64,000 bases of DNA from the NCBI RefSeq assembly GCF_001279725.1, contig NZ_LGDE01000282.1, forward strand, positions 1 to 64,000, read 5' to 3'. Below, one piece after another: positions 36,486-45,035 of the stretch. The stretch is from Streptomyces sp. WM4235. Its GTDB lineage: Bacteria; Actinomycetota; Actinomycetes; Streptomycetales; Streptomycetaceae. The stretch's first letter is position 1. Every line of letters starts with the position of its first letter. The translations under genes were made by a program, and so were the position numbers. The notes beneath the pieces were generated by a model. That model worked only from the letters and a program-made list of their open reading frames with translations, was not told the DNA's origin and ran no database searches.

Positions 36486-37070
36486 TCAGTCCAGTACGAC
36501 GGCGCTACGCAGAGGGTCCCGCAGATCCGTGCCGCGCGCGAGCCAGCGCTCCTGGAGCGCGGCGGCGCCGTGCACCCGCTTCCAGGCGGCCTCGTTCGCC
36601 GTCATCGGGAGCAGGGGCAGGAAGTGCACGGGGTCCATGGGCTCGTCCAGTTCCAGGTCGGGCACCAGCCCGCCCGGTTCCGCGACCAGCACCGAGGTGA
36701 ACGGCGCCCCCTCCCAGAGCGGTTCGCCCACGTCCAGCGAGGCCCCGGGGGCGACGATCAGGCCCTCGACGACGGGGGACGCACCGAGTACGGCGAGCGG
36801 TCGCAACAGCCGGTCGGTGGGGGCGAGGCCGCCGCGGACGGTCAGCACCAGTTCGGCGCGCGGACCGCGCACCGGGTCGGCGACCACGGCGGTGGGGTCG
36901 GTCATCGGGTGGGCGGACATGCCGAGGGTCGCGTAGCGCAGGAGGTCGCCCTCCACGAAGCGCAGGACCTCGATGCGATCGGTGCCCAGGAAGGTGACGG
37001 CGGCGCGGGCGTCGGGTTCACCGAACGCGGTCCGCAGCCGGGCCTCCACAAGAGCCAGAATTTCTGCCAT
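36486..37070 (-). CDS. suppressor-of-fused (SUFU) domain protein
   Basis: 194 residues forming one SUFU-like domain: VLRFVEGDLLRYATLGMS near the N-terminus, then RAELVLTVRGG, and FLPLLPMTANEAAWKRVHG near the C-terminus. Bacterial SUFU-domain proteins often appear in toxin-immunity contexts, but no toxin gene is nearby, so this is probably a housekeeping member of unknown role. ATG 37070 lacks a clear Shine-Dalgarno; a GTG about 48 bp further upstream is an alternative. Confidence 0.8.
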   Translation of the reverse strand: MAEILALVEARLRTAFGEPDARAAVTFLGTDRIEVLRFVEGDLLRYATLGMSAHPMTDPTAVVADPVRGPRAELVLTVRGGLAPTDRLLRPLAVLGASPVVEGLIVAPGASLDVGEPLWEGAPFTSVLVAEPGGLVPDLELDEPMDPVHFLPLLPMTANEAAWKRVHGAAALQERWLARGTDLRDPLRSAVVLD

Positions 37071-37179
37071 GGAGCGAGCATAGAACTCGTATCCCCCGGG
37101 TAAAGGGCGGGTCTTGACCATCCGTCGGCTGCTAGTGTTGACAGCTGGTTCGGCCCGCGTGCAGAAGCATCGTTTCAAG

Positions 37180-37329
37180 GGCCGGACGACAGGACGTCCC
37201 CCACGGGGGACCGGCCGGAGGAGGTGGGGCTGCAATGGATCGAAGTCGATCGTGCAGTACCAATCGCTCTTCCACTTTCAGGCCGGGCGCCTCCCGCCCC
37301 CTGTGATCTTCCGATCAGTAGAAGAGCGA
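37180..37329 (+). promoter_or_regulatory. candidate structured RNA leader upstream of corA
   Basis: Within the 380-bp gap 37071-37450 three nested or successive stems are visible. GTCCCCC/GGGGGAC is at 37196-37211, framed by GGCCGG/CCGGCC. CTGCA+GATCGA pair with TCGATC+TGCAG at 37230-37257. A perfect 9-bp helix TCGCTCTTC (37264-37272)/GAAGAGCGA (37321-37329) encloses TGATC-TTCC-GATCA. It lies about 120 nt before the CorA start. A TTGACA at 37138-37143 may belong to its promoter. I do not recognise the M-box core. Confidence 0.45.
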
Positions 37330-37450
37330 CGGCAGAACTTTGTCCTCTCCGTCCTTCTCCTTCCGCCTGCCGGGGCCTGCCCGCCCGCTCGCAGCCGCGG
37401 AGGGTCTCCCACCCGTACGGTCCGCAGCCGTGCGCGCGAAGGAGCCTGCC

Positions 37451-38566
37451 ATGTCGATGCTGCCCTACCTCCGTGCCGCCGTCCGTCCGGCCCTGCGCCG
37501 GTCCGCCTCCGCGCAGCCCGGCTACGACACCACCCGTGACCCGTCCGCGAGCAGCGCGGTGGTCGACTGCGCCGTGTACCGCGACGGCCGGCGCGCACCC
37601 GGGCCGGGTTGTCTGACGCCCCGTGAGGCGATCCGTCGGGTCCGTGAGGACGGCGGGTTCGCCTGGATCGGCCTGCACGAGCCGACCGAGTCCGAGTTCG
37701 CGGGGATCGCCGCCACCTTCGGACTGCACCCGCTCGCCGTGGAGGACGCGGTGCACGCGCACCAGCGGCCGAAGCTGGAGCGTTACGACGACACCCTCTT
37801 CACCGTCTTCAAGACGATCCACTACGTCGACCACGCCCAACTGACCTCGACCAGCGAGGTGGTGGAGACGGGCGAGGTGATGTGCTTCACCGGCCCCGAC
37901 TTCGTCATCACCGTCCGGCACGGCGGCCAGGGCTCCCTCAAGGGCCTGCGACACCGCCTCCAGGACGACCCCGACCTGCTGGCCCGGGGGCCTTCGGCCG
38001 TGTTGCACTCCATCGCCGACCACGTGGTCGACGGGTACATCGCGGTCGCGGCGGCCGTCCAGGACGACATCGACGAGGTGGAGAGCGAGGTCTTCGCCGC
38101 GCCCGCCAAGGGCGCCACCCGCGGCGGCGACGCGGGCCGCATCTACCAGCTCAAGCGCGAGGTGCTGGAGTTCAAGCGGGCGGTCGCCCCGCTGCTGCGC
38201 CCCATGGAGCTGTTGAGCGAGCGCCCGATGCGGCTGGTGGACCCGGACATCCAGAAGTACTTCCGCGACGTCGCGGACCACCTGGCGCGGGTGCACGAGC
38301 AGGTCGTCGGCTTCGACGAGCTGCTGAACTCGATCCTCCAGGCCAACCTCGCGCAGGCGACCGTCGCCCAGAACGAGGACATGCGCAAGATCACCTCCTG
38401 GGCGGCGATCATCGCCGTGCCCACGATGATCTGCGGGGTGTACGGCATGAACTTCGCCCACATGCCGGAACTCCAGTGGAAGTACGGCTACCCGATGGTG
38501 ATGGTCACCATCGTCGGGACCTGCCTCACCATCCACCGGGCCCTCAGACGCCACGGCTGGCTGTAG
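37451..38566 (+). CDS. corA: CorA family magnesium/cobalt channel
   Basis: 371 residues. A cytoplasmic N-terminal funnel domain is followed by a long helix (about 190-300) and two C-terminal transmembrane helices. The pore signature Y331-G332-M333-N334 ends the first one, and a basic tail (RRHGWL) closes the protein. It forms a pentameric Mg2+ channel in the membrane. ATG 37451 is well supported by AAGGAG 6 nt upstream. Its long, apparently structured leader suggests Mg2+- or RNA-level control. A hairpin terminator follows directly. Confidence 0.95.
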   Translation: MSMLPYLRAAVRPALRRSASAQPGYDTTRDPSASSAVVDCAVYRDGRRAPGPGCLTPREAIRRVREDGGFAWIGLHEPTESEFAGIAATFGLHPLAVEDAVHAHQRPKLERYDDTLFTVFKTIHYVDHAQLTSTSEVVETGEVMCFTGPDFVITVRHGGQGSLKGLRHRLQDDPDLLARGPSAVLHSIADHVVDGYIAVAAAVQDDIDEVESEVFAAPAKGATRGGDAGRIYQLKREVLEFKRAVAPLLRPMELLSERPMRLVDPDIQKYFRDVADHLARVHEQVVGFDELLNSILQANLAQATVAQNEDMRKITSWAAIIAVPTMICGVYGMNFAHMPELQWKYGYPMVMVTIVGTCLTIHRALRRHGWL

Positions 38567-38570
38567 GGGA

Positions 38571-38622
38571 TGTCCTGTCGATCGGGCCCGGACACGACGA
38601 GCCCGGCCCGACCGACAGGACA
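38571..38622. terminator. terminator after corA
   Basis: Arms 38571-38588 and 38605-38622 pair over 17 of 18 positions with a 16-nt loop, 4 bp after the corA stop. Confidence 0.8.
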
Positions 38623-38661
38623 CCGCCCTGCGAACCGACCGCGGCCGGCTACGCTGGCCCC

Positions 38662-39174
38662 ATGACTCTCAGCGCGTTCGATCTGGCCCTCGTCGAGGAG
38701 GCCGGCAAGAAGTCCGGACTGATCTGGGTCCGCGGCTCCGGGACCGATCGGGCCCTGTGGCACGCCTGGGTCGACGGCGCCGCCCACGTGCTCGGCGACG
38801 GGCCCGGGGAGCAGCCGTTCCCGGGGCTCGCGGACGGCTCGACGGCCGAGGTCACCGTGCGCAGCAAGGACAAGGGCGGCCGGCTCGTCGCGTGGACGGC
38901 CACCGTGCGGGAACTCCCGCCGCGCGGCGAGGAGTGGCAGGCCGCGGTGGCCGAGCTGAAGGGCAAGCGGTTGAACGCCCCCGACTCCGAGCTGATGACG
39001 GAGCGGTGGGCGCGGGAGTGCCGGCTGCTGCGCCTGGAGCCCGAGGCCGTACGGGACGCGCTGCCGGGCGGGTCGCTGGCCGCGGCCCCGCTGCCCTCCC
39101 CCGCGACGACCCGCCGGGCCATCCCGGCGGGGCTGCCGAAGCTGCTGCTGAAGCGGCGCAGGGCCGCGCGCTGA
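38662..39174 (+). CDS. conserved hypothetical cytoplasmic protein
   Basis: 170 residues. The N-terminal half (LIWVRGSGTDRALWHAWVDG) looks like a small beta-rich domain; the C-terminal third is helical then basic (LLLKRRRAAR). ATG 38662 has TACGCT 6 nt upstream and no Shine-Dalgarno, pointing to a leaderless mRNA. I do not recognise the family. Convergent with the lipoprotein gene. Confidence 0.7.
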   Translation: MTLSAFDLALVEEAGKKSGLIWVRGSGTDRALWHAWVDGAAHVLGDGPGEQPFPGLADGSTAEVTVRSKDKGGRLVAWTATVRELPPRGEEWQAAVAELKGKRLNAPDSELMTERWARECRLLRLEPEAVRDALPGGSLAAAPLPSPATTRRAIPAGLPKLLLKRRRAAR

Positions 39175-39227
39175 TCCTCGGGCCGTGACGGGCCCGGCCC
39201 GCCGGGGATGAGCCCTCGGGCCGCCGG

Positions 39228-40025
39228 TCAGCCGCCGGGGTTGGAGCCCTGGCCCGCGCTGCCGCTCGGGCTCGGCTTGACGCCGCCCTGGTTCCTGGTC
39301 GTGGGCAGCTGGGACCCGTAGTCGACCGTCTGGTCCTTCGCGGGGGGATCCAGCGGGAAGGCCTGGCCCCAGTCCGCGAGCTCCACCCGGCCGGCGCCGC
39401 CCGCGCGTTCCATGAGCAGCGGGTAGGGGGTGCCGTCGAGGGACACCGAGAGGCGGCCGCCCTTGCCCCCGTCGGCCAGGAGCGGGACCACGCGGGCCTG
39501 CCCGACCTTGCTGTACGGGCTCTTGGTGAGCTTGCCGTCGAGGCCGAGCAGTCCGTCGAGCAGGACGCCCATGTCGGTGAAGCCGCGGAACTGCTTGTAG
39601 GTGGGGTCGCTCTCGGGCACCTTCACGAACTTGTCGCCGAGCTTGCCGGCCGAGTCGGACTCGCCCCAGAAGGCCGCGCTGGCCTTCAGGTAGAGCTGCT
39701 CCCCGACGCGCAGCACCTGGAAGGTGTCCTCCTGGGACTTCACCTCGCCGGTGCCGCCGTCGGACTTGAGGCGCATGTCGAGGGTGAAGGACTTGCCGCC
39801 GCTGACCAGGGTGCCGGACAGGTGCACCGAGGAGGCGGCGGTGGCCGCCGTCCGCGCCTGCGCCTCGATCTTGTCGGCGGAGAGCTTGCCGACCCCGTTG
39901 GTCCCCTTGTCGGGATCCTCGCCACCGCCGCCGCCGCAGCCCGTGACGGAGACGGCGAGGCCCGCGCACAGGACGCCGGCGACGGCGGCCCGGCGCAGCC
40001 GTGCGACAGGGAGGTTGGCGGTCAC
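39228..40025 (-). CDS. lipoprotein, LprG/LppX-like
   Basis: 265 residues. The signal peptide has a clean lipobox VTGC near residue 30, followed by a Gly/Asp linker. The body (SVHLSGTLVSGGKSFTLDM, GEQLYLKASAAFWG) resembles the half-barrel fold of LprG/LppX/LprF lipid-binding lipoproteins. A C-terminal Gly/Ser/Pro tail looks disordered. GTG 40025 has AGAGG about 9 nt upstream. It may carry a lipid or glycolipid at the outer membrane face; no ligand can be inferred. Confidence 0.78.
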   Translation of the reverse strand: MTANLPVARLRRAAVAGVLCAGLAVSVTGCGGGGGEDPDKGTNGVGKLSADKIEAQARTAATAASSVHLSGTLVSGGKSFTLDMRLKSDGGTGEVKSQEDTFQVLRVGEQLYLKASAAFWGESDSAGKLGDKFVKVPESDPTYKQFRGFTDMGVLLDGLLGLDGKLTKSPYSKVGQARVVPLLADGGKGGRLSVSLDGTPYPLLMERAGGAGRVELADWGQAFPLDPPAKDQTVDYGSQLPTTRNQGGVKPSPSGSAGQGSNPGG

Positions 40026-40269
40026 GGGCGGGTGCCTCTCGGTGGTTCCTCTGGGGGCGACAGGCAGCGTACCCGCCCGGGCCTCGCGGCCCGCGCCCGC
40101 GTCCGGAGAGGGGTGCGGGGGCCCCGCGGGGCGGCCCCCGCACGGCTCGGACAGGTGCGCCAACCCCGGCCGGACGGCCCCACCAGGACGCTGACCGGCG
40201 GCACGGGCTAGCCTGAGGCTCGGCACGAGTCTTGATCGACGGTTGGTTCACGCTCTAGGAGGCGCTCGG

Positions 40270-41541
40270 ATGGCTGCAGGCGCCCCGCGGATCTTCGTCT
40301 CGCATCTGTCGGGTGTGCCCGTCTTCGATCCCAACGGCGATCAGGTCGGCCGCGTCCGCGACATCGTCGCCATGCTGCGCGTCGGCGGTCGCCCGCCGCG
40401 GCTGCTGGGCCTGGTGGTCGAGGTCGTCAGCCGGCGTCGGATCTTCCTGCCGATGACCCGGGTGACGGGCGTGGAGTCCGGACAGGTCATCACCACCGGT
40501 GTCATCAACATGCGGCGCTTCGAGCAGCGGCCCACCGAGCGACTGGTGCTCGGCGAGCTGCTGGACCGCCGGGTGACGCTGGTCGCCGGCGGCGAGGAGG
40601 TCACCGTCCTGGACGTGGCCATCCAGCAGTTGCCGGCCCGCCGGGACTGGGAGATCGACCGGATCTTCGTGCGCAAGGGCAAGGCGGGCGCGCTGCGCCG
40701 GCGCGGCGAGACCCTCACGGTGGAGTGGTCCGCGGTCAGCGGGTTCTCGTTGGAGGAGCACGGGCAGGGCGCCGAGAGCCTGGTGGCGACCTTCGAGCAG
40801 ATGCGACCGGCCGACCTGGCGAACGTACTGCACCACCTGACGCCGAAGCGTCGCGCCGAGGTCGCCAGCGCCCTCGATGACGACCGGCTCGCGGACGTCA
40901 TGGAGGAGCTGCCCGAGGACGACCAGGTGGAGATCCTCGGCAAGCTGAAGGAGGAGCGCGCGGCCGATGTCCTGGAGGCGATGGACCCCGACGACGCGGC
41001 CGACCTGCTCTCCGAGCTGCCCGAGGACGACAAGGAGCGGCTGCTGACGCTGATGCAGCCGGACGACGCGGCCGATGTGCGCCGCCTGCTGTCCTACGAG
41101 GAGAACACCGCCGGCGGTCTCATGACCACCGAGCCGATCGTGCTGCGGCCGGACGCCACGGTCGCCGACGCGCTGGCCCGGGTACGGCAGGCGGACCTGT
41201 CGCCGGCGCTGGCGGCGCAGGTGTACGTCTGCCGGCCGCCGGACGAGACGCCCACGGGCAAGTACCTGGGCACGGTGCACTTCCAGCGGCTGCTGCGGGA
41301 CCCGCCGTTCACCCTGGTCAGCTCGATCGTGGACACGGACCTGCCACCGCTGCGGCCGGACTCCTCGCTGCCCGCCGTGACCACGCACCTGGCCGCCTAC
41401 AACATGGTCGCGGTGCCGGTGGTCGACGAGAGCGGGTCGCTGCTGGGCGCGGTGACCGTCGACGACGTGCTCGACCACCTGCTGCCGGACGACTGGCGGG
41501 AGACGGACTTCCATTCCGAGGAGGCCGTGAGTGGCCACTGA
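40270..41541 (+). CDS. PRC-barrel + MgtE N-terminal + CBS-pair protein (no channel domain)
   Basis: 423 residues. The N-terminal region (about 8-170) resembles two PRC-barrel-like segments. The MgtE N-terminal superhelical domain (about 180-280, LADVMEELPEDDQVEIL repeats) follows, then two CBS motifs to the end (TTEPIVLRPDATVADAL, then VAVPVVDESGSLLGAVTVDD). In true MgtE these domains sense Mg2+ and gate a membrane channel, which is absent here. ATG 40270 has AGGAGG 7 nt upstream. It overlaps the DUF1003 gene by 11 bp, so the two products are probably partners, as in mycobacteria. Confidence 0.9.
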   Translation: MAAGAPRIFVSHLSGVPVFDPNGDQVGRVRDIVAMLRVGGRPPRLLGLVVEVVSRRRIFLPMTRVTGVESGQVITTGVINMRRFEQRPTERLVLGELLDRRVTLVAGGEEVTVLDVAIQQLPARRDWEIDRIFVRKGKAGALRRRGETLTVEWSAVSGFSLEEHGQGAESLVATFEQMRPADLANVLHHLTPKRRAEVASALDDDRLADVMEELPEDDQVEILGKLKEERAADVLEAMDPDDAADLLSELPEDDKERLLTLMQPDDAADVRRLLSYEENTAGGLMTTEPIVLRPDATVADALARVRQADLSPALAAQVYVCRPPDETPTGKYLGTVHFQRLLRDPPFTLVSSIVDTDLPPLRPDSSLPAVTTHLAAYNMVAVPVVDESGSLLGAVTVDDVLDHLLPDDWRETDFHSEEAVSGH

Positions 41542-42247
41542 GCGGGGGCGTGGCGATCGAAGCCGCGGCGCCGGCGCCCCGCGCGGCGACGCCGCGCGCA
41601 AGCAGCGGCGAGAGCGGCGCGACCATGCCCGCGAGGGCCTGTCGGACCGGCTGGAGGAGGCGGCGGAGCGGCTGCGGGCCGACCGACCGGAGCGTTCCGC
41701 CGACCGGTCCAAGGGGAGCGCCCCGTCCGGGGCGAGCGCGCTGACGCGTTCGCGCGTCCGGCTGGACCAGCCGCGTGCGGCGCGCCGCCGACTGTTGCCC
41801 GAGTACGACCCGGAGGCCTTCGGAAGGCTCTCGGAGCGGGTCGCGCGGTTCCTGGGCACGGGCCGGTTCATCGTCTGGATGACGATCGTCATCATCGCCT
41901 GGGTGCTGTGGAACATCTTCGCGCCCGGGCACCTGCGGTGGGACGAGTACCCGTTCATCTTCCTGACGCTGATGCTGTCGCTCCAGGCCTCGTACGCGGC
42001 CCCGTTGATCCTGCTCGCGCAGAACCGGCAGGACGACCGGGACCGGGTCAACCTGGAGCAGGACCGCAAGCAGAACGAGCGGTCCATCGCCGACACCGAG
42101 TACCTGACGCGGGAGATCGCCTCGCTGCGCATGGGCATGGGCGAGGTCGCCACGCGCGACTGGATCAGGTCGGAGTTCCAGGACCTGATCAAGGAGATGG
42201 ACGAACGGCGGCTGCTGGCCCCCGAACGTGACGAAGGCGACCGCTGA
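41531..42247 (+). CDS. DUF1003 family membrane protein
   Basis: 238 residues. About 90 N-terminal residues are Arg-rich and charged. Two transmembrane helices (about 112-131 and 141-160) carry the family landmarks FIVWMTIVIIAWVLWN and PFIFLTLMLSLQASYAAPLI. A coiled-coil-like tail (about 165-238) follows. GTG 41531 sits inside the preceding gene with GAGGAGG 6 nt upstream, so translation is coupled to the MgtE-N/CBS protein. It could provide that sensor's membrane anchor; function is unproven. Confidence 0.88.
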   Translation: MATERGRGDRSRGAGAPRGDAARKQRRERRDHAREGLSDRLEEAAERLRADRPERSADRSKGSAPSGASALTRSRVRLDQPRAARRRLLPEYDPEAFGRLSERVARFLGTGRFIVWMTIVIIAWVLWNIFAPGHLRWDEYPFIFLTLMLSLQASYAAPLILLAQNRQDDRDRVNLEQDRKQNERSIADTEYLTREIASLRMGMGEVATRDWIRSEFQDLIKEMDERRLLAPERDEGDR

Positions 42248-42289
42248 CGGGCTTACCGGCGGCGTGCCGGCGAGCCGTACCATCGGGAC

Positions 42290-43456
42290 ATGGCTACCGA
42301 CACAAGCTCCGCCGACGCCGCCGTGCCCGAGCAGGACGCGATCCTGGACGCGCTGGCGACGGTGAACGACCCCGAGATCCACCGGCCGATCACCGAGCTC
42401 GGCATGGTCAAATCGGTGGAGATCGGCGACGGCGGCGCGGTCGCCGTCACCGTCTACCTGACGGTGTCGGGCTGCCCCATGCGCGAGACCATCACCAAGA
42501 ACGTCACCGAGGCCGTCGAGCGCGTCCCCGGTGTCACCTCCGTCGCCGTCACCCTCGACGTGATGAGCGACGAGCAGCGCAAGGACCTCGCGAACACGCT
42601 GCGCGGCGGCACCGCCGAGCGCGAGGTGCCCTTCGCCAAGCCGGGCTCGCTGACCCGTGTGTACGCGGTCGCGTCCGGCAAGGGCGGCGTCGGCAAGTCC
42701 TCGGTGACGGTGAACCTCGCCGCCGCGATGGCGGCGGACGGTCTGAAGGTCGGCGTGGTGGACGCGGACATCTACGGCCACAGCGTGCCGCGCATGCTCG
42801 GCGTGGACGGGCGCCCCACCCAGGTCGAGAACATGATCATGCCGCCCTCCGCGCACGGCGTGAAGGTGATCTCCATCGGCATGTTCACCCCGGGCAACGC
42901 GCCGGTGGTCTGGCGCGGTCCGATGCTGCACCGCGCGCTCCAGCAGTTCCTGGCGGACGTGTTCTGGGGCGACCTGGACGTCCTGCTGCTCGACCTGCCG
43001 CCGGGCACCGGTGACATCGCGATCTCGGTGGCCCAGCTGGTGCCGAACGCCGAGATCCTCGTGGTGACCACCCCGCAGCAGGCCGCCGCCGAGGTGGCCG
43101 AGCGGGCCGGTTCGATCGCCGTGCAGACCCACCAGAAGATCGTCGGTGTCGTCGAGAACATGTCGGGCCTGCCGTGCCCGCACTGCGACGAGATGGTGGA
43201 CGTCTTCGGCTCGGGCGGTGGGCAGAGGGTCGCCGACGGGCTGACGAAGACGGTCGGCGCCTCGGTACCGGTGCTGGGCTCGATCCCGATCGACGTCCGG
43301 CTGCGCGAGGGCGGCGACGAGGGCAAGCCCGTCGTCCTGTCCGACCCCGACTCCCCCGCCGGCGCGGCCCTGCGCGCCATCGCCGGCAAGCTCGGCGGCC
43401 GGGCCCGCGGCCTCTCGGGCATGTCGCTGGGGATCACCCCGCGCAACAAGTTCTAG
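42290..43456 (+). CDS. mrp: Mrp/NBP35 (ApbC) family P-loop Fe-S carrier ATPase
   Basis: 388 residues. The N-terminal MIP18/DUF59 domain (about 18-95, with VSGCPMRETI) precedes an MRP-type ATPase with the deviant Walker A GKGGVGKSS, VDADIYGHSVPRMLG and PPGTGD. The CPHC pair holds a bridging [4Fe-4S] cluster in homologues that deliver clusters to apoproteins. ATG 42290 has TACCAT 6 nt upstream, fitting a leaderless transcript. It ends at a 22-bp terminator. Confidence 0.94.
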   Translation: MATDTSSADAAVPEQDAILDALATVNDPEIHRPITELGMVKSVEIGDGGAVAVTVYLTVSGCPMRETITKNVTEAVERVPGVTSVAVTLDVMSDEQRKDLANTLRGGTAEREVPFAKPGSLTRVYAVASGKGGVGKSSVTVNLAAAMAADGLKVGVVDADIYGHSVPRMLGVDGRPTQVENMIMPPSAHGVKVISIGMFTPGNAPVVWRGPMLHRALQQFLADVFWGDLDVLLLDLPPGTGDIAISVAQLVPNAEILVVTTPQQAAAEVAERAGSIAVQTHQKIVGVVENMSGLPCPHCDEMVDVFGSGGGQRVADGLTKTVGASVPVLGSIPIDVRLREGGDEGKPVVLSDPDSPAGAALRAIAGKLGGRARGLSGMSLGITPRNKF

Positions 43457-43473
43457 CGCTCGCCCGAGAGCAC

Positions 43474-43519
43474 GAAACGGGGGAGGGCACCGCCGGTCGG
43501 CGGTGCCCTCCCCCGTTTC
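43474..43519. terminator. bidirectional terminator with 22-bp perfect stem
   Basis: Arms 43474-43495 and 43498-43519 pair without mismatch around a 2-nt spacer. It lies between mrp and the convergent hypothetical gene. Confidence 0.95.
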
Positions 43520-43572
43520 CGTCACCCGTCCCCGCCGTGCGTCTGCGGCGTGGGGGCGCGGACTTCCGGCGG

Positions 43573-44304
43573 CTACCGGTACGCGTCCAGGTCGCCGATC
43601 ACCGAGAAGCCGAGCCCGTACGCGCTCATGCCGCGCCCGTACGCGCCCAGGTGCACCCCGCCCCGGGACCCGGCGAGCACCCAGCCGAACTCCGACTCGC
43701 GGTAGTGGAACGGCGTCGGCTCCCCGTCCACCGGCAGGGACAGCGTCGACCAGTCCTCGCCGTCGAGGTCGTCGGCGAGTTCCCAGGCCGCCTCGGTCTG
43801 CTGGTCGAGCCAGTCGTCGCGCAGGCTGTGGTCCATCCGACCGGGCCAGCTGTAGGCCAGCAGGCCCGAGCCGGCCAGCCAGGCGGCCGAGGAGACCGAG
43901 GTGGCCTCCAGGACGCCGGTTCCGTCGGCGCTGCGGCGGATCGGGTTCCCGGCGACGGTGATCACCACCGCGAAGCGTTCCTTCTCGCCGGTGGCGATCT
44001 CCCCGCGCACGGACGGCTCGTCGCCGTGGCCGGTGGAACCGTGCTCCACGGTCCCGTCCGCGGCGGTGCCCACCTGCATCAGCCGGCGGGGGCCGGTGAA
44101 GGCCCCGTCCAGGCCGTACCAGGGGAAGTCGGCCCGCAGGTACCCCTCCACCGCCCGACGGGCCGCAGGGGCGGGGTCGGCGCCCTCCTGGGCCGCCGCG
44201 GGGCTCTGTCGCGGGTCCTGCTGTGCCTGCGGGTCGTCCGCGGGCAGCTCTGCGGGGATTTCGGCAGGCTGCGCGCCTACCCGGCTACTGCTCGTCGTCT
44301 CCAT
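43573..44304 (-). CDS. conserved hypothetical protein
   Basis: 243 residues. The first ~45 residues are Pro/Ala/Gln-rich and disordered. The rest (FPWYGLDGAFTGPRRLMQVG, then RFAVVITVAGNPI) is an alpha/beta domain with no motif I can name, no signal and no membrane helix. ATG 44304 has GAGG 8 nt upstream. It lies downstream of the SigE-RseA-HtrA-TatB set on the same strand, separated by 142 bp. Confidence 0.7.
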   Translation of the reverse strand: METTSSSRVGAQPAEIPAELPADDPQAQQDPRQSPAAAQEGADPAPAARRAVEGYLRADFPWYGLDGAFTGPRRLMQVGTAADGTVEHGSTGHGDEPSVRGEIATGEKERFAVVITVAGNPIRRSADGTGVLEATSVSSAAWLAGSGLLAYSWPGRMDHSLRDDWLDQQTEAAWELADDLDGEDWSTLSLPVDGEPTPFHYRESEFGWVLAGSRGGVHLGAYGRGMSAYGLGFSVIGDLDAYR

Positions 44305-44446
44305 CTGGGCGGCCTCTCGTTCCCTGGGGTCCGGAACGGCCCTCCCCCTCGACTCGACGGGGGGACCCCCTCCCTCGGGCGTCCTGCGTCCGGACGGACA
44401 GATGGAGGATAGCCATCCGACTCCGGATCACCGGGCAGGCGGCGGC

Positions 44447-44896
44447 TCAGGTGGCGTCGGCGTCGAAGGGAGTGCGCTGCTCGGGGGACGGGGCGGCGGG
44501 CTTCTTCAGCAGGTCGGGGCCGGTGCTCGCGGCGGGCGTGGCGGCGGACGCGGACGGGGTCGCGGGCGCGGCGGGCTCCTTGCCGTTCACGGCGTCGGTG
44601 ACGTCGTTGAGCTCCTTGCGGAGGTCAAAACTGCTGCGGATGTCCTTGAGGTCCTCGTTCTCCGTCAGCTGCTTGCGGATGAACGTCTTGGGATTGAGGT
44701 CCTCGAACTCGAAGTCCTTGAATTCCGGACCCAGTTCGGAGCGGATGTCCTGTTTGGCACTGTCCGAGAACGACCGGATCTTGCGGATCACCCCGGTGAC
44801 GTCCTGGATCATCTTCGGCAGTTTGTCCGGACCGAACACGAGAATGGCCAGCACGACGATCGTGACCAGCTCGAGTGCGCCTATGTCGTTGAACAC
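44447..44896 (-). CDS. tatB: Sec-independent protein translocase subunit TatB
   Basis: 149 residues. A single N-terminal transmembrane helix with the TatA/B signature (GALELVTIVVLAILVFGPDKLP) precedes an amphipathic helix and a charged region. The C-terminal 45 residues are Ala/Pro-rich. TatB binds twin-arginine signals together with TatC; tatA and tatC are not in this window. GTG 44896 has GAGGAG 7 nt upstream. Lying next to the SigE module links Tat export to envelope stress, as in mycobacteria. Confidence 0.93.
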   Translation of the reverse strand: MFNDIGALELVTIVVLAILVFGPDKLPKMIQDVTGVIRKIRSFSDSAKQDIRSELGPEFKDFEFEDLNPKTFIRKQLTENEDLKDIRSSFDLRKELNDVTDAVNGKEPAAPATPSASAATPAASTGPDLLKKPAAPSPEQRTPFDADAT

Positions 44897-45035
44897 CTTG
44901 CCGCTCCTCGGCTCTCTTCACGTCGGGCCAGGACAACGGTACCCGTCGATGCCTCGGGACCCATACGCCCGTACCGCACGGGTACCACTTTCGCCGCCGT
45001 CCGACGCCGGGAGCGCGTCGGGCGCGCTCGCCGTG

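Noticed and set aside
37180..37329. M-box (ykoK) Mg2+ riboswitch before corA
   Set aside because: Stems are present but I cannot find the conserved M-box core sequences, so I list only an unnamed structured leader.
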